Shown one piece after another: positions 24,158 through 33,166 of a DNA stretch of 64,000 nucleotides. The stretch covers positions 226,379-290,378 of the forward strand of contig NZ_JAHXNL010000003.1 in the NCBI RefSeq assembly GCF_023148685.1. Reading direction: 5' to 3'. The stretch comes from Georgenia sp. EYE_87. Its GTDB lineage: Bacteria; Actinomycetota; Actinomycetes; Actinomycetales; Actinomycetaceae. Within the stretch, counting starts at the first letter, position 1, and each line of letters starts with the position of its first letter. Under the pieces are notes generated by a model. That model saw only the letters and a program-made list of their open reading frames with translations, was not told the DNA's origin and made no database searches. The translations under genes were made by a program, and so were the position numbers.

Positions 24158-25726
24158 CTACACCGCCCCGACCACCTGCACGAGGACGATCTTCGCGATG
24201 ATCCCGAGCGCGAACAGCGCGGCGTAGCCGGCGTCGACCCGCTCGTCCACGGTCCGGCCGTTGGCGTAGGCGAGGATCGCCGGCTGGCCGACGAACCCGG
24301 CGAGACCGCCCGCGGCGCGGGCCGCGGACGTGCCGACCAGCCGGGCGAGCAGCACGAACAGCCCCGCGGCCGTCGCGACGACCACGACGGCGAGCGCCAC
24401 GATCTTCAGGCCCGTCACGCTGAACGCCGACGAGGCGAACGCCTGGCCGGACGCGAGCCCGGTGGCCCCGAGGAACAGCAGCAGCCCGAGCTGGCGGATG
24501 GTGAGGTTGGCCGAGCCGGGCAGGCCCCACACGAGCGGCCCCGTGCGCTCGAGCCGGCCGAGGATCATGCCGACCACGAGCGGCCCGGCGGCGGAGCCCA
24601 GCGCGAACGCGATGCCGCCGGGCAGCGGCAGGGTCACGAGGCCGACGAGCAGACCGAGCGCGAGGCCGATCCCCAGCGAGAGCGCGTCGATCTCGCTGAC
24701 CCGGCGCTGGGAGTCGCCGAACAGCTGGGTCAGCCCGTCGATCTCGCCGCGCGGGTAGACCACGCGGACGCGGTCGCCCAGCTCGAGGACGAGGTCCTCG
24801 TGGGCGAGGAGGTCGAGGTCGCCGCGCTTGACCCGGGTGACGACGCCGCGGAAGCGCCCGGGCACGTCCAGCTCGCCGACGGTCCGGCCGGCGACGGCAC
24901 GGTCGGAGACGATGAACCGGCGGTAGTCGACCTCGCTGCGGTCGTGGGCGAGGTGGTCGCTGACGCGGTGGCCGAGGTGCTCGCGGGCGCGCCGCACCGC
25001 CGGCTCGGGGCCGACGACGACCACGCGGTCCCCCGCACGAAGCTCCTCGTCGGCGGCGACCACCCGCGTCTGGCCCGCGCGCTCGAGGTAGGACAGCCGC
25101 ACCTCGCGCTCGGCGACGCCGGGGATGTCGAGGAGCCGGGTGGGCCGTTCGACCTCGACGCTGATGTCGATGAGCCCGACGCCGGCCACCGGGTCGGGGT
25201 CCCGGACGGTGCGCCAGGGCCGGGCCAGGACGGCGGCCACGACGAGGATGGTGAGGACGACCCCGACGGGGTAGGCGAGCGAGTACCCGACGGCGGGGTC
25301 CTGGCTCCCGGCCTGCGCCGTCGCCGCAGCGAGGGCGGGGGTAGAGGTGAGCGCCCCGGCGAAGGTCCCGGCATTGAGCGCCGGCGCGAGCCCCAGCGCG
25401 CCGCCCAGCACGAGCGTGACGACGGCGACCAGAGCGAGGACGACGACGGAGCCGCCCATGAGGGGCAGCTGGCTGCGCAGGTCGCGGAAGAAGCCGGAGC
25501 CGGCGGCGAGGCCGACGGTGTAGACGAACAGGGCGAGGCCGAGGGACTGCACGAGCCCGAGCCCCTCCCCCAGCCGCGGGTCGAGGGCGCCGACGGCGAG
25601 GCCGACGAACAGGGCGCCGGCGGGGCCGAAGCGGACGGGGCCGAACGGGATCATCCCCACCAGGGTGCCGAGGGCGACGACGAGCATCATCGTCAGGAGC
25701 GGGGAGGCGGCGAGGACGTCGAGCAC
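24158..25726 (-). CDS. AspT/YidE-type transporter with two RCK_C domains
   Basis: 522 residues from the GTG at 25726, 4 bp after the stop of the upstream flavoprotein. Two five- to six-helix membrane halves (Asp-Al_Ex repeats; about residues 5-175 and 345-520) flank a soluble centre with two TrkA-C/RCK_C domains (ISVEVERPTRLL ... DRVVVVGPEP and FIVSDRAVAGRTVGEL ... DRVRVVYPRGEI). The last half includes GFVGQPAILAYAN, a family motif. AspT itself exchanges aspartate and alanine; related proteins have unknown substrates. Probably in an operon with the monooxygenase. Confidence 0.88.
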   Translation of the reverse strand: MLDVLAASPLLTMMLVVALGTLVGMIPFGPVRFGPAGALFVGLAVGALDPRLGEGLGLVQSLGLALFVYTVGLAAGSGFFRDLRSQLPLMGGSVVVLALVAVVTLVLGGALGLAPALNAGTFAGALTSTPALAAATAQAGSQDPAVGYSLAYPVGVVLTILVVAAVLARPWRTVRDPDPVAGVGLIDISVEVERPTRLLDIPGVAEREVRLSYLERAGQTRVVAADEELRAGDRVVVVGPEPAVRRAREHLGHRVSDHLAHDRSEVDYRRFIVSDRAVAGRTVGELDVPGRFRGVVTRVKRGDLDLLAHEDLVLELGDRVRVVYPRGEIDGLTQLFGDSQRRVSEIDALSLGIGLALGLLVGLVTLPLPGGIAFALGSAAGPLVVGMILGRLERTGPLVWGLPGSANLTIRQLGLLLFLGATGLASGQAFASSAFSVTGLKIVALAVVVVATAAGLFVLLARLVGTSAARAAGGLAGFVGQPAILAYANGRTVDERVDAGYAALFALGIIAKIVLVQVVGAV

Positions 25727-25730
25727 GGCT

Positions 25731-26999
25731 CTAGCGTTCCACCGCGGCGCCCACCAGGCGCCCCGCGCGGGGGTCGGCCTGGTCACGTCGGCCGGCGGTG
25801 GCGGGCCCACGGTCCGTGGCGCGGTGGCCGCCGTCGGAGGCGGAGCGGCCGTCCCCTGCGTGGTGGCCGCCGTCGACCGCGCTCAGGTGGTCGAGGATGC
25901 GCACGACCGCCTCCCGCCCGGCGCGGTTCGCCCCGACGGTGGACGACGACGGCCCGTACCCGATCAGGTGCAGCCGCGGCTCGCCGGCCACCTGGGTGCC
26001 GTCCATCGTGATGCCGCCGCCGTGGCCGCGCAGGTGCAGCGGGCGCAGGTGGTCCAGCGCCGCGCGGAAGCCGGTGGCCCAGAGGATGACGTCGGCACGC
26101 TGGAGGGAGCCGTCGGCCATCCGCACGCCGTCGGGCTCGATGCGGGTGAACATGGGGTGCCGGTCGAGCACGCCACGCTCGGCCGCCGCGCGCAGCTCGG
26201 GCCGCCAGATGAGGCCCGTGACGGACACGACGCTGAGGGGCGCGAGCCCCTGCCGGACGCGCTCCTCGACGCGTGCGACCGCCTGGCGGCCGGCCTCGGG
26301 GTCGAAGTCCTCGTCCCGCCACACGGGCTCCCGGCGGGTGACCCACGTCGTCGTCGCCACGTGCGAGATCTCCTCGAGCAGCTGGACCGCGGAGATGCCG
26401 CCGCCCACGACGACCACGTGCTGCCCGGCGAAGTCCTCCGCCCGGACGTAGTCGGCCACGTGGAGCTGGCGGCCGCGGAAGGTCGCCTGCCCCGGGTAGA
26501 CCGGCCAGAACGGCTTGGTCCAGGTGCCGGTGGCGTTGATGACGGCGCGGGCGGCGAAGGTCCCGGCGTCGGAGGCGACGAGCAGGCGGCCGGAGGGGTC
26601 GTCGTCGACGCGCCGCACGGAGGCGACCCTGACAGGGCGCAGCACGCCGAGCTCCAGCCTCTGCTCGTAGTCGCCGAAATATGCCGGCAGGACGTCGACG
26701 CTCGGCTCGCACGGGTCGATCTCGGGCTGCGGCATGCCCGGGAGGTCGTAGATGCCGTTGACGGTCGCCATGCGCAGGGAGCGCCAGCGGTGGCGCCACG
26801 CGCCGCCGGGGCCGGGCTCGGCGTCGAGGATCACGTAGGTCCCCGCCCCCTCGTGCTCGCCGCCGTCGAGGGCCGGGACGAGACCGAGCCTGCGTAGGTG
26901 GTACCCGGCCGAGAGGCCCGCCTGGCCGGCGCCGATCACCACCACGTCCGCGAGGACGGCGGTGTCCGCGGGGACGGCGGGCGCGCTCGGCGTGGTCAT
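25731..26999 (-). CDS. Flavin-containing monooxygenase-like NAD(P)-binding oxidoreductase
   Basis: 422 residues. The FAD site GAGQAGLSAGYHL is near residue 23, the NADP site GGGISAVQLLEE near 198, and the ATG motif LWATGFR near 300; this is the CzcO/YUC-type flavoprotein monooxygenase layout. The C-terminal 50 residues are a Gly/Asp/Arg-rich low-complexity tail (DGGHHAGDGR ... DGGHRATDRG) in which H-x-A-x-DGR repeats. Substrate unknown; some relatives oxidise xenobiotics or help in metal efflux. The downstream transporter starts 4 bp past its stop. Confidence 0.87.
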   Translation of the reverse strand: MTTPSAPAVPADTAVLADVVVIGAGQAGLSAGYHLRRLGLVPALDGGEHEGAGTYVILDAEPGPGGAWRHRWRSLRMATVNGIYDLPGMPQPEIDPCEPSVDVLPAYFGDYEQRLELGVLRPVRVASVRRVDDDPSGRLLVASDAGTFAARAVINATGTWTKPFWPVYPGQATFRGRQLHVADYVRAEDFAGQHVVVVGGGISAVQLLEEISHVATTTWVTRREPVWRDEDFDPEAGRQAVARVEERVRQGLAPLSVVSVTGLIWRPELRAAAERGVLDRHPMFTRIEPDGVRMADGSLQRADVILWATGFRAALDHLRPLHLRGHGGGITMDGTQVAGEPRLHLIGYGPSSSTVGANRAGREAVVRILDHLSAVDGGHHAGDGRSASDGGHRATDRGPATAGRRDQADPRAGRLVGAAVER

Positions 27000-27110
27000 G
27001 TCGACGACAACGCGGCTTCCGACCGAAGGCTTCCGGACCGCGTCGTGGCATCGGCCACGGTCGGACCGAGCGGGGTCCGAGCACCTTCGTCGACGGCGGA
27101 CTCCCCGCCC

Positions 27111-27470
27111 TCAGTTGCCGGCGGCCCGGTACTGCTCGACCACCTCGGCCCTGATGCGTCCGCGCGGGCTGACCTCGATGCCCTGGCCGGCCGCCCAGGC
27201 GCGCACCGCGGCCGGGTCGAACGCCTGCTTCTTCGTGCTCGAGGCATGGGTGCGGCGGCGCTGGCCCTCGATCTTGCGGCCGGCCTCCAGGTACGGCCGC
27301 AGGGCGTTCTCGAACTCCGCCACCTCCTCGTTGGTGAGGTCGACCCGGTACAGGACGCCCTCGTAGGAGAAGTCGACCGAGCGCCCCTTGCCCCGCTCGA
27401 TCGGCCTGCCGGAGATGTCGGAGACCAGCTCGGTGATCATCTTGGTTGCCACATCGACAACTTTAGTCAT
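27111..27470 (-). CDS. lsr2: Lsr2-family nucleoid-associated protein
   Basis: 119 residues from the ATG at 27470; a GTG at 27452 would give VATKMITELVSD and is the other possible start. The N-terminal oligomerisation domain (TELVSDISGRPIE ... VDFSYEGVLYRVDLTNEE) is followed by a basic linker and a C-terminal DNA-binding domain FDPAAVRAWAAGQGIEVSPRGRIRAEVVEQY; the RGR is the AT-minor-groove hook. Lsr2 coats AT-rich, often foreign, DNA and silences it. The region just upstream (27465-27495) is strikingly AT-rich for this genome, which would fit autorepression. GGAGGG is present but about 19 bases from the ATG. Confidence 0.92.
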   Translation of the reverse strand: MTKVVDVATKMITELVSDISGRPIERGKGRSVDFSYEGVLYRVDLTNEEVAEFENALRPYLEAGRKIEGQRRRTHASSTKKQAFDPAAVRAWAAGQGIEVSPRGRIRAEVVEQYRAAGN

Positions 27471-27650
27471 TTTGTTGGTGCGATTTTTACCCTCCGTCGC
27501 GGGACGGCGGCGGAGTGACGCGCGGTGGCCCGCGCACGCCCCCTCGACCGGCCGTCCACAGGTCCGGCGCACCGTGTCACCCGGTCGTCGTAGTCTCGTT
27601 GCCCTCGGGTCCGGGGGCCGCCCGACAGTGAGCACGGAGGGAGTCTGCGC

Positions 27651-28466
27651 ATGGAGCTGACGGCGGTGCGCGCGCTCGGCGAGGAGCTGCTCGCCCGGCA
27701 CGGCCTGACGTCGTGGCGCTTCGCCCTCGACAACGCCAAGCGCCGGGCCGGGGCGTGCAAGTTCGACTCCCGCACCATCTCCGTCTCGCGTCACCTCATG
27801 GCCCTGTACGAGGAGGCGCACGTGCGGGACACGATCCTGCACGAGATCGCGCACGCCCTCGTCGGCCCCCGGCACGGCCATGACGCCGTGTGGCGCGCGA
27901 AGGCGCGGGCGATCGGCTGCTCGGGCTCCCGGCTCGTCGACGCCGAGGCCCCGCGGGCGCCGGCCCCCTGGCAGGGCACCTGCCCGCGCGGGCACACCTA
28001 CGACCGGCACCGCCGACCGTCCCGCCCCGCCAGCTGCGCGCGGTGCGAGCCCGGGTTCAACGCCGATCTCCTGCTGACCTGGACCTTCCACGGCCGTGCC
28101 GCCTCGCCGGGCCCGCGCTACGAGCGAGAGCTGTCACGCCTGCTCGCCGGGCGCCGACGGCGCGGCGCCGGGCCACCCGGGACGCTGGCGGGCGGGCAGG
28201 CGGACGTCGCGCAGAGCCCGGCCACCGGGCTGTCCGCCGCCGCCACCGCGACCACCGCGGCAGGGACGCGCGCCCCGGAGCGGGACCTGATGCGCGAGCT
28301 GACCGTCGGCGGTCACCTGACACCAGGGACCGTCGTGCGGATCACCGCCCCGGGGAAGTACTTCGGCCGCAAGGTCACCATCGTCAAGAGCGCCCGCACC
28401 CGGTACCACGTGCGCGGCGGCGTCGAGCGCCTCACGGTGCCCTTCGCCTACGTGGAACCCGCGTGA
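27651..28466 (+). CDS. SprT-like zinc metalloprotease-fold protein
   Basis: 271 residues. HEIAHAL (residues 64-70) is the zinc-binding HExxH, with a third His in GPRHGHDAVW. A zinc-ribbon-like cluster follows (CPRGHTYDRH ... CARC). A low-complexity Gly/Ala/Thr linker (about 165-215) leads to a C-terminal 50-residue beta domain (LTPGTVVRITAPGKYFGRKVTIVKS) resembling a KOW/SH3 fold, which is not part of the core SprT family. SprT/Spartan relatives cleave DNA-protein crosslinks; the activity here is not proven. It diverges from lsr2, with -10-like TAGTCT near 27595. Confidence 0.85.
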   Translation: MELTAVRALGEELLARHGLTSWRFALDNAKRRAGACKFDSRTISVSRHLMALYEEAHVRDTILHEIAHALVGPRHGHDAVWRAKARAIGCSGSRLVDAEAPRAPAPWQGTCPRGHTYDRHRRPSRPASCARCEPGFNADLLLTWTFHGRAASPGPRYERELSRLLAGRRRRGAGPPGTLAGGQADVAQSPATGLSAAATATTAAGTRAPERDLMRELTVGGHLTPGTVVRITAPGKYFGRKVTIVKSARTRYHVRGGVERLTVPFAYVEPA

Positions 28467-28553
28467 TCCGACCCCCTCTGAGCGCAGGTTCCAGCACTAG
28501 CTCGTGCTGATCCGCGCCGTCGCGCCGTGAGGCGCGGCCGCACCCGGCAACGG

Positions 28554-29585
28554 TTAGGCGCCGACCGGTGCCTCATCCCGGTCCAGCGCATCCTGGAGAA
28601 TGGGAACGACGTCGGACGCGACCGTCTCGAGCAAGCTCAGGGTGTGGGCGAGCGAGCCGTTCTCGTGCACCTGCACCATCAGCTCCGTGGCGCGCGGGAG
28701 CACCGGGTCTGAGGCGAGCGCGCTGGCGACCGCCGCCGGCGGGCCGGTCGCGATGAACGACAGGTCGAGGTACTCCTCGGTGGTGCGTCCCGGCGGGAAC
28801 TCCCCGGACGAGAGATAGGGCTGGACGTACCGCCGCACGATGTTCGCGACCTCCCGGTCGTCGTCCGGGTCGCCGAGGAGCGGAAGCACAGCTCGCGAGA
28901 CGCCGACCCGAGGCGACGTCCCGGCGGGCAACGCCTGGACATACGCGTCCACGACGGGCTCCTGCGCCTGCGGGGTGGGGATCCCCGCGCCGATCGCCCT
29001 GCGGGCGAGGAGCAGTCCGAGGCCGCGTCGGCCGATGGCCTCCGCGCCGGCGCTGCTGGACGTGGAGTGCCACACCCGGTCCCGCAGCGTGCCCGCCGGG
29101 GGCTGCAGGACCGCTCCGTCGGGTTCGACGGGGTCGCCGTCGAGCGCGCGGAGCAGCGCCTCCAGGACCTCGGCGGCGTGCTGCCGCTGGCGTTCCGGGT
29201 CCCGGCCGAAGGCGCGGAACACGTGCGGCTCCAGGTGGGCGGGCACGCCCGCCCCGACCCCGAGCTCCAGCCGTCCGCCGCTGAGCCGGTCGACGACCAC
29301 GGCGTCCTCGGCCAGCCGGAGGGGGTCCTCGAACGGCAGCGTCACGAGGCCCGTGCCCAGGTGGATGTGCTCGGTCCGCTGCGCCGCCGCCGCGAGGAAC
29401 GGCAGGGTGGACGGCAGCCGGCCGTAGGTGGCACTGAGGTGGTGCTGCGCCACCCACCCGGTGTCGTAGCCGAGCGCCTCGGCGGTCTCAAACACGCGCA
29501 GCGTGCTGGCGTACGCCTCGGTCGCGTCATCCCCGCCGGTGACGTGCGTGAGAAAACCGAGCCGGAGACGCGGGCGAGCGCTCAT
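28554..29585 (-). CDS. LLM-class flavin-dependent monooxygenase (organosulfur operon)
   Basis: 343 residues from the ATG at 29585, which overlaps the stop of the osmC-like gene by 4 bp. The bacterial-luciferase fold is visible in LRLGFLTHVTGG, WVAQHHLSATYG, HIHLGTGLVTLPFEDPLRLAEDAVVVDRLSGGRLELGVGAG. It is the last gene of a five-gene operon with an SsuABC-like importer, and a flavin reductase is divergent, so I infer an FMNH2-dependent oxygenase splitting a C-S bond (like SsuD, SfnG or MsuD). The exact substrate (alkanesulfonate, sulfone, other) cannot be told. The 87 bp after it contain no gene. Confidence 0.85.
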   Translation of the reverse strand: MSARPRLRLGFLTHVTGGDDATEAYASTLRVFETAEALGYDTGWVAQHHLSATYGRLPSTLPFLAAAAQRTEHIHLGTGLVTLPFEDPLRLAEDAVVVDRLSGGRLELGVGAGVPAHLEPHVFRAFGRDPERQRQHAAEVLEALLRALDGDPVEPDGAVLQPPAGTLRDRVWHSTSSSAGAEAIGRRGLGLLLARRAIGAGIPTPQAQEPVVDAYVQALPAGTSPRVGVSRAVLPLLGDPDDDREVANIVRRYVQPYLSSGEFPPGRTTEEYLDLSFIATGPPAAVASALASDPVLPRATELMVQVHENGSLAHTLSLLETVASDVVPILQDALDRDEAPVGA

Positions 29586-30148
29586 CGGGCCACCGCCCGG
29601 TCGACAGCCGTGTTCACGAGCGAGCCGGTGATCGACTGCGGCCGGGTGAGCAGGTTGAGCACCGGGCACACGCGCTCGACCTCAGCGTGGAGCCGGTCCA
29701 GCTGGTCGGCGCCGGCAGGTGAGGAGAGCGTCACGGTGTAGGTGAGGTCCTGGGGCTCCACCGGCACGTCCGGGAAGTCGTCCAGGCCGCCGCGGGGGTC
29801 CAGGCTGCCGCGCACCTCGACGGCGAGCGAGTCGAGCGGCACCTCGAGCTCGGCGGCCTTGATGAGGAAGACGTGGGTCAGGCAGCTGCCGAGCACGCCG
29901 AGCAGCAGCTCGGGCGACGACGGCCCGAGGTCGTAGCCCGCGAAGTCGGCGGGGCTGTCGCTGATCACCTGGAAGTCGCGGATGCGGATGCGGCGGACGC
30001 CGCTGCGCCCCTCCGCGTCCACCCGCGCGGCGAGCTCGGCCCGCGGGTACCCGGCCTGGGCCGAGCGGTCTCGTCGCTCCAGGAGGGCCCGGCGCTTCTG
30101 CTGCAGGTAGCGCCTCAGGCCGCTGGTGGTCTCGGTGTGCTCGCTCAT
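29582..30148 (-). CDS. OsmC-family protein
   Basis: 188 residues from the ATG at 30148, joined by ATGA overlaps to the genes on both sides. The two OsmC cysteines are present: LGSCLTHVFL (about residue 99) and VERVCPVLNLL (about 162). A basic 45-residue N-terminal extension precedes the domain. OsmC/Ohr proteins reduce organic hydroperoxides with two cysteines. In an organosulfur operon it might detoxify a peroxide or handle a thiol or sulfur intermediate released by the monooxygenase; that role is inferred. Confidence 0.87.
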   Translation of the reverse strand: MSEHTETTSGLRRYLQQKRRALLERRDRSAQAGYPRAELAARVDAEGRSGVRRIRIRDFQVISDSPADFAGYDLGPSSPELLLGVLGSCLTHVFLIKAAELEVPLDSLAVEVRGSLDPRGGLDDFPDVPVEPQDLTYTVTLSSPAGADQLDRLHAEVERVCPVLNLLTRPQSITGSLVNTAVDRAVAR

Positions 30149-31170
30149 GCGGAGAGCGCCTCCTCGATCAGCGCGGTGTTCACGACGGTACTCCAGTCGG
30201 GTTCCTCCGAGATGATGCCCAGCTCGACGGAGTCCTGGGCGTCCCGGCTCACCTCGGCGACGAACGCCTCGCCCGGGATGGACAGCTCGTAGTTCCGGCG
30301 GCTCACGGTGAGCTCGGCCGCCTCGAGCGGGAGCTCGTTCTTCTCGGCGAAGAGCGCGACGGCGTCCGCCCGGTTCGCCGTGACCCAGTCGAGGCCCTGC
30401 CGGTACGCGCGCAGGAACGCGACGACGGCGTCCGGGTGCTCCTCGACGAAGGCCGAGTTGCCGGAGATGGTGACGTAGTTGTTGATGTGGTCGCGGCCGC
30501 TGGCGAGGACGCGCGCCTGCCCCGCGACCTCGGCGCGGGCGAAGAACGGGTCCCAGGTCCGCCAGGCGTCGATGGCGCCCGAGACGAGCGCCGCCTGCCC
30601 CTCGTTGTTCTCCAGGCGCACCCACTCGACGTCGTCGACGTCGAGGCCGGCCGTGCGCAGCGCCCGCAGGAAGAAGATGTCGGGCACCGAGTAGGGGCCG
30701 GCGACCTTCTTGCCGCGCAGATCTGCGACCGAGGTCAGCGGGGAGTCCGGCAGCGTCAGGACCGCGTGCGTCTCGGGGCTGCGCTCGACGACGGCGAGGA
30801 TGGTGAGCGGGAGGCCGTTGGCGATGGACACCGTCGGCGTCCCGCTGATCCCGAGGTCTGCCTGTCCGCCCGCGAGCGCCTCGATGATCGGGTCGTAGGA
30901 GAGCAGGCTGTTGAACTGCGGGCTCCAGCCGATCGTCGACAGCTCGTCCGTCAGCAGCTCGCGCTCCTGCAGGGCGTGGGCGACGACGTAGGGCGGCTGG
31001 TACACGAGCCTCAGGGTCCCCGCGGCGCCCGACGCTGCGGCGCCGACAGCGTTGCCCGGCCGGGCGCAGGCGGCCAGGAGTCCGGCCGCGGCCGCGCCGA
31101 GGCCGACGCCGAGGAACCCGCGCCGCGACAGCGACGACGTGACGGTGGTGGTCAGGGATGGAGTGGTCAT
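30145..31170 (-). CDS. SsuA/NitT-TauT-type ABC transporter substrate-binding lipoprotein
   Basis: 341 residues from the ATG at 31170. The N-terminus has SRRGFLGVG, then a hydrophobic stretch and lipobox LLAAC, so export by Tat and lipid anchoring are both plausible. The body is an SsuA/TauA-like receptor: LRLVYQPPYVVAHALQ, ALAGGQADLGISGTPT, LRGKKVAG, WRTWDPFFARAE, VVAFLRAYRQGLDW. The start overlaps the ATPase stop (ATGA). It should bind sulfonates or a related organosulfur compound outside the cell. Confidence 0.88.
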   Translation of the reverse strand: MTTPSLTTTVTSSLSRRGFLGVGLGAAAAGLLAACARPGNAVGAAASGAAGTLRLVYQPPYVVAHALQERELLTDELSTIGWSPQFNSLLSYDPIIEALAGGQADLGISGTPTVSIANGLPLTILAVVERSPETHAVLTLPDSPLTSVADLRGKKVAGPYSVPDIFFLRALRTAGLDVDDVEWVRLENNEGQAALVSGAIDAWRTWDPFFARAEVAGQARVLASGRDHINNYVTISGNSAFVEEHPDAVVAFLRAYRQGLDWVTANRADAVALFAEKNELPLEAAELTVSRRNYELSIPGEAFVAEVSRDAQDSVELGIISEEPDWSTVVNTALIEEALSA

Positions 31171-31934
31171 CTCGTGGTCCTCACGGGAGCTGGGTCGTGG
31201 ATGAGGTGGAAGGCGGCGAGGAGCGCGCGGCGGAGCTCGACGAACTCCTCGCCGGCGCGGTCCCGGGGGTAGGGCAGGTCGATCGGGAGAACCTGCGCGA
31301 CGCGACCGGGCCGTGCGGAGAGCACGACGACCTTCTGCGCGAGCGCGATCGCCTCGTCGATGTCGTGGGTGATGAGCACCGTGGTCACGCCCTGGTCGGC
31401 CCAGATGCCCTGGAGCTCCTCCTGGAGCCGGATCCGGGTGAAGGCGTCGAGCGCACCGAAGGGCTCGTCGAGCAGGAGCACCTCGGGCGCGGGAGCCAGG
31501 GCCCGGGCGATCGCGGCGCGCTGGGCCATCCCGCCGGAGAGCTGGTGAGGGCGGGCACCCTCGAAGCCCTCCAGGCCGACGAGCCGGACCAGCTCCGCGA
31601 CGCGGTCCGGGTCGCGACGTCGGAGACCGAAGCCGATGTTCTCTGCGACGGTGAGCCAGGGCAGCAGCCGGGGCTCCTGGAAGACGATCCCGCGCCTGAT
31701 CGAGGGTCCGGTGACCTTCTCGCCGCCGACCCGCACAAAACCGGAGTGCTGGACGTCCAGGCCGGCGACGGCGCGCAGCAGGGTGGACTTGCCGCACCCG
31801 GACGGGCCGACGAGGGCGACGAACTCGCCCGGGCGCGCGCTGATGTCGACGTCGCTGACCGCGAGCAGCGGTCCGTCCGGCGTCGGGAACTCCCGGCTGA
31901 AGCCGGTGACGAACAGTGAGGCACTCATGCTCAT
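31167..31934 (-). CDS. SsuB-like ABC transporter ATP-binding protein
   Basis: 255 residues from the ATG at 31934, which overlaps the permease stop by 4 bp; a second ATG two codons on (31928) is less likely. Walker A GPSGCGKST is near residue 40, the Q-loop in VFQEPRLLPW, signature LSGGMAQR, Walker B VLLLDEPFGALD and the switch His in ITHDIDEA. PRLLPW and FGALD are typical of the nitrate/sulfonate/taurine ATPases. Part of the importer with the permease and receptor beside it. Confidence 0.92.
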   Translation of the reverse strand: MSMSASLFVTGFSREFPTPDGPLLAVSDVDISARPGEFVALVGPSGCGKSTLLRAVAGLDVQHSGFVRVGGEKVTGPSIRRGIVFQEPRLLPWLTVAENIGFGLRRRDPDRVAELVRLVGLEGFEGARPHQLSGGMAQRAAIARALAPAPEVLLLDEPFGALDAFTRIRLQEELQGIWADQGVTTVLITHDIDEAIALAQKVVVLSARPGRVAQVLPIDLPYPRDRAGEEFVELRRALLAAFHLIHDPAPVRTTR

Positions 31935-32785
31935 CTCCCCGAGTAGGCGTCGCGCCAGGACAGCAGGTGGTGCTCGAGCTGCCGGACGATGACGTCGACG
32001 ACCTTCCCGGCCACCGAGAAGACGAGGAGCGAGGCCAGGACGATGTCGACGCGGACGAACTCGCGCCCCTGGGCGAGCCAGAACCCCAGCCCGCTCGTCG
32101 CACCCATGAGCTCGGCGATGACGAGCGCCAGCCAGGCCACCCCCAGCGCGTAGCGCACCCCGGTGAGCACCTCGGGCAGTGCGGCCGGGATGATGACGCG
32201 GCGGAGCAGGGCGGCGTCGTTGAGCTCGAAGACCTTGCCGACCTCGATGAGCTTGCGGTCCACGTTGCGGATGCCGGCGAACGTGTTGAGGTACAGCGGG
32301 AAGAAGCTGCCGAGCGCGATCAACGTGATCTTGGGTGCCTCGTTCAGGCCGAGCCAGAGGATGAGCAGCGGCGTCAGGCCCATGAAGGGCACGGTGCGCA
32401 GCATCTGGACGGTCGTGTCCAGGAGCGTCTCCGCCCGGCGGGAGAGTCCGGTCAGCGAGCCGAGGAGGACCCCCAGGGCGCCACCGGTCAGGAACCCGGT
32501 GACCCAGCGGAAGCCGCTGGCCCACAGGTGCTCGAGGAGTGTCCCGTCCGTGGCCGCCTGCCAGAGGGTCGAGAAGACGGTCGTCGGGGGCGGGAGCAGC
32601 ACGGGGTTGGCCCAGCCGGAGACCGACGCCGCCTGCCACGCGGCAAGGAGGACGGCAGGGAGCGCGAAGCCCGCGAGCCGTCTGGCGCCTGCTGGTCTCC
32701 TCCGGGTTCGAGCGGGTGGGCCTGCCTCTCGTGCGGGCCCGCGGACGCCGGCGTCCGGCGGCGCGAGCTCGGCGGGTGCGGTCAT
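31931..32785 (-). CDS. SsuC-like ABC transporter permease
   Basis: 284 residues. Start chosen at the ATG at 32785 because GGAG stands 7 bases upstream. After a proline/arginine-rich 40-residue cytoplasmic tail come six membrane segments; the coupling EAA loop is RNVDRKLIEVGKVFELNDAALLRRVIIPAALPEVLTG. The family signature TVPFMGLTPLLILWLGLNEAPK matches SsuC/TauC. It is the first protein gene of the operon, preceded by a 400-nt leader that includes a cysteine-rich peptide frame. Confidence 0.9.
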   Translation of the reverse strand: MTAPAELAPPDAGVRGPAREAGPPARTRRRPAGARRLAGFALPAVLLAAWQAASVSGWANPVLLPPPTTVFSTLWQAATDGTLLEHLWASGFRWVTGFLTGGALGVLLGSLTGLSRRAETLLDTTVQMLRTVPFMGLTPLLILWLGLNEAPKITLIALGSFFPLYLNTFAGIRNVDRKLIEVGKVFELNDAALLRRVIIPAALPEVLTGVRYALGVAWLALVIAELMGATSGLGFWLAQGREFVRVDIVLASLLVFSVAGKVVDVIVRQLEHHLLSWRDAYSGR

Positions 32786-32866
32786 GGTTCGCTCCAACAG
32801 CTTGGTCTGGGCAGGGGGGTCTGGGGTCGGACGGCCGGGAACCCGCGGTCTCCAGGGCCGTCCTCG

Positions 32867-32923
32867 GGTCTCGACCGCATGCACGCCGTCGGCAGGTGGT
32901 CTCGACCGCACGCCGTCGGCAGG
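32867..32923. repeat. Direct repeat in the operon leader
   Basis: GGTCTCGACCGCA followed by CGCCGTCGGCAGG occurs at 32867-32896 (with a 4-bp insert TGCA) and again at 32898-32923. The two copies abut. They lie in the 400-nt untranslated leader between the cysteine-rich frame and the permease start; apart from these repeats I see no gene in 32786-33185. Confidence 0.8.
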
Positions 32924-33166
32924 CTCGTCCGGCGGCGCCCACCGTGGGGCCGGCGGAGAGAACGCGCCGATCAGGTCGCCCGCCGGTCAGGTCGCGCGCC
33001 GGTCGAGGCGTGGCGCTCCCGCGCGGGCCCGAGAGCCGGCGTCGACCCGGACCTCCCGGATCTCGGGTCCAAGGCCGGGCCCGACGGCGGCACGGGTCGC
33101 GGCAGGAGAAGGGAGCACCGGACGCGGACTCGCGAAGCTCGGGGAGCCGGCGTGCCGGGTGGATCA

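Noticed and set aside
25783-27084. A 433-codon frame on the minus strand overlapping the flavin monooxygenase
   Set aside because: It is an Arg/Pro-rich out-of-frame shadow of the monooxygenase gene, which has intact FAD and NADP motifs.
26898-27518. A 206-codon plus-strand frame across the lsr2 gene
   Set aside because: Antisense to lsr2 and the monooxygenase start, with no domain and no ribosome-binding site.
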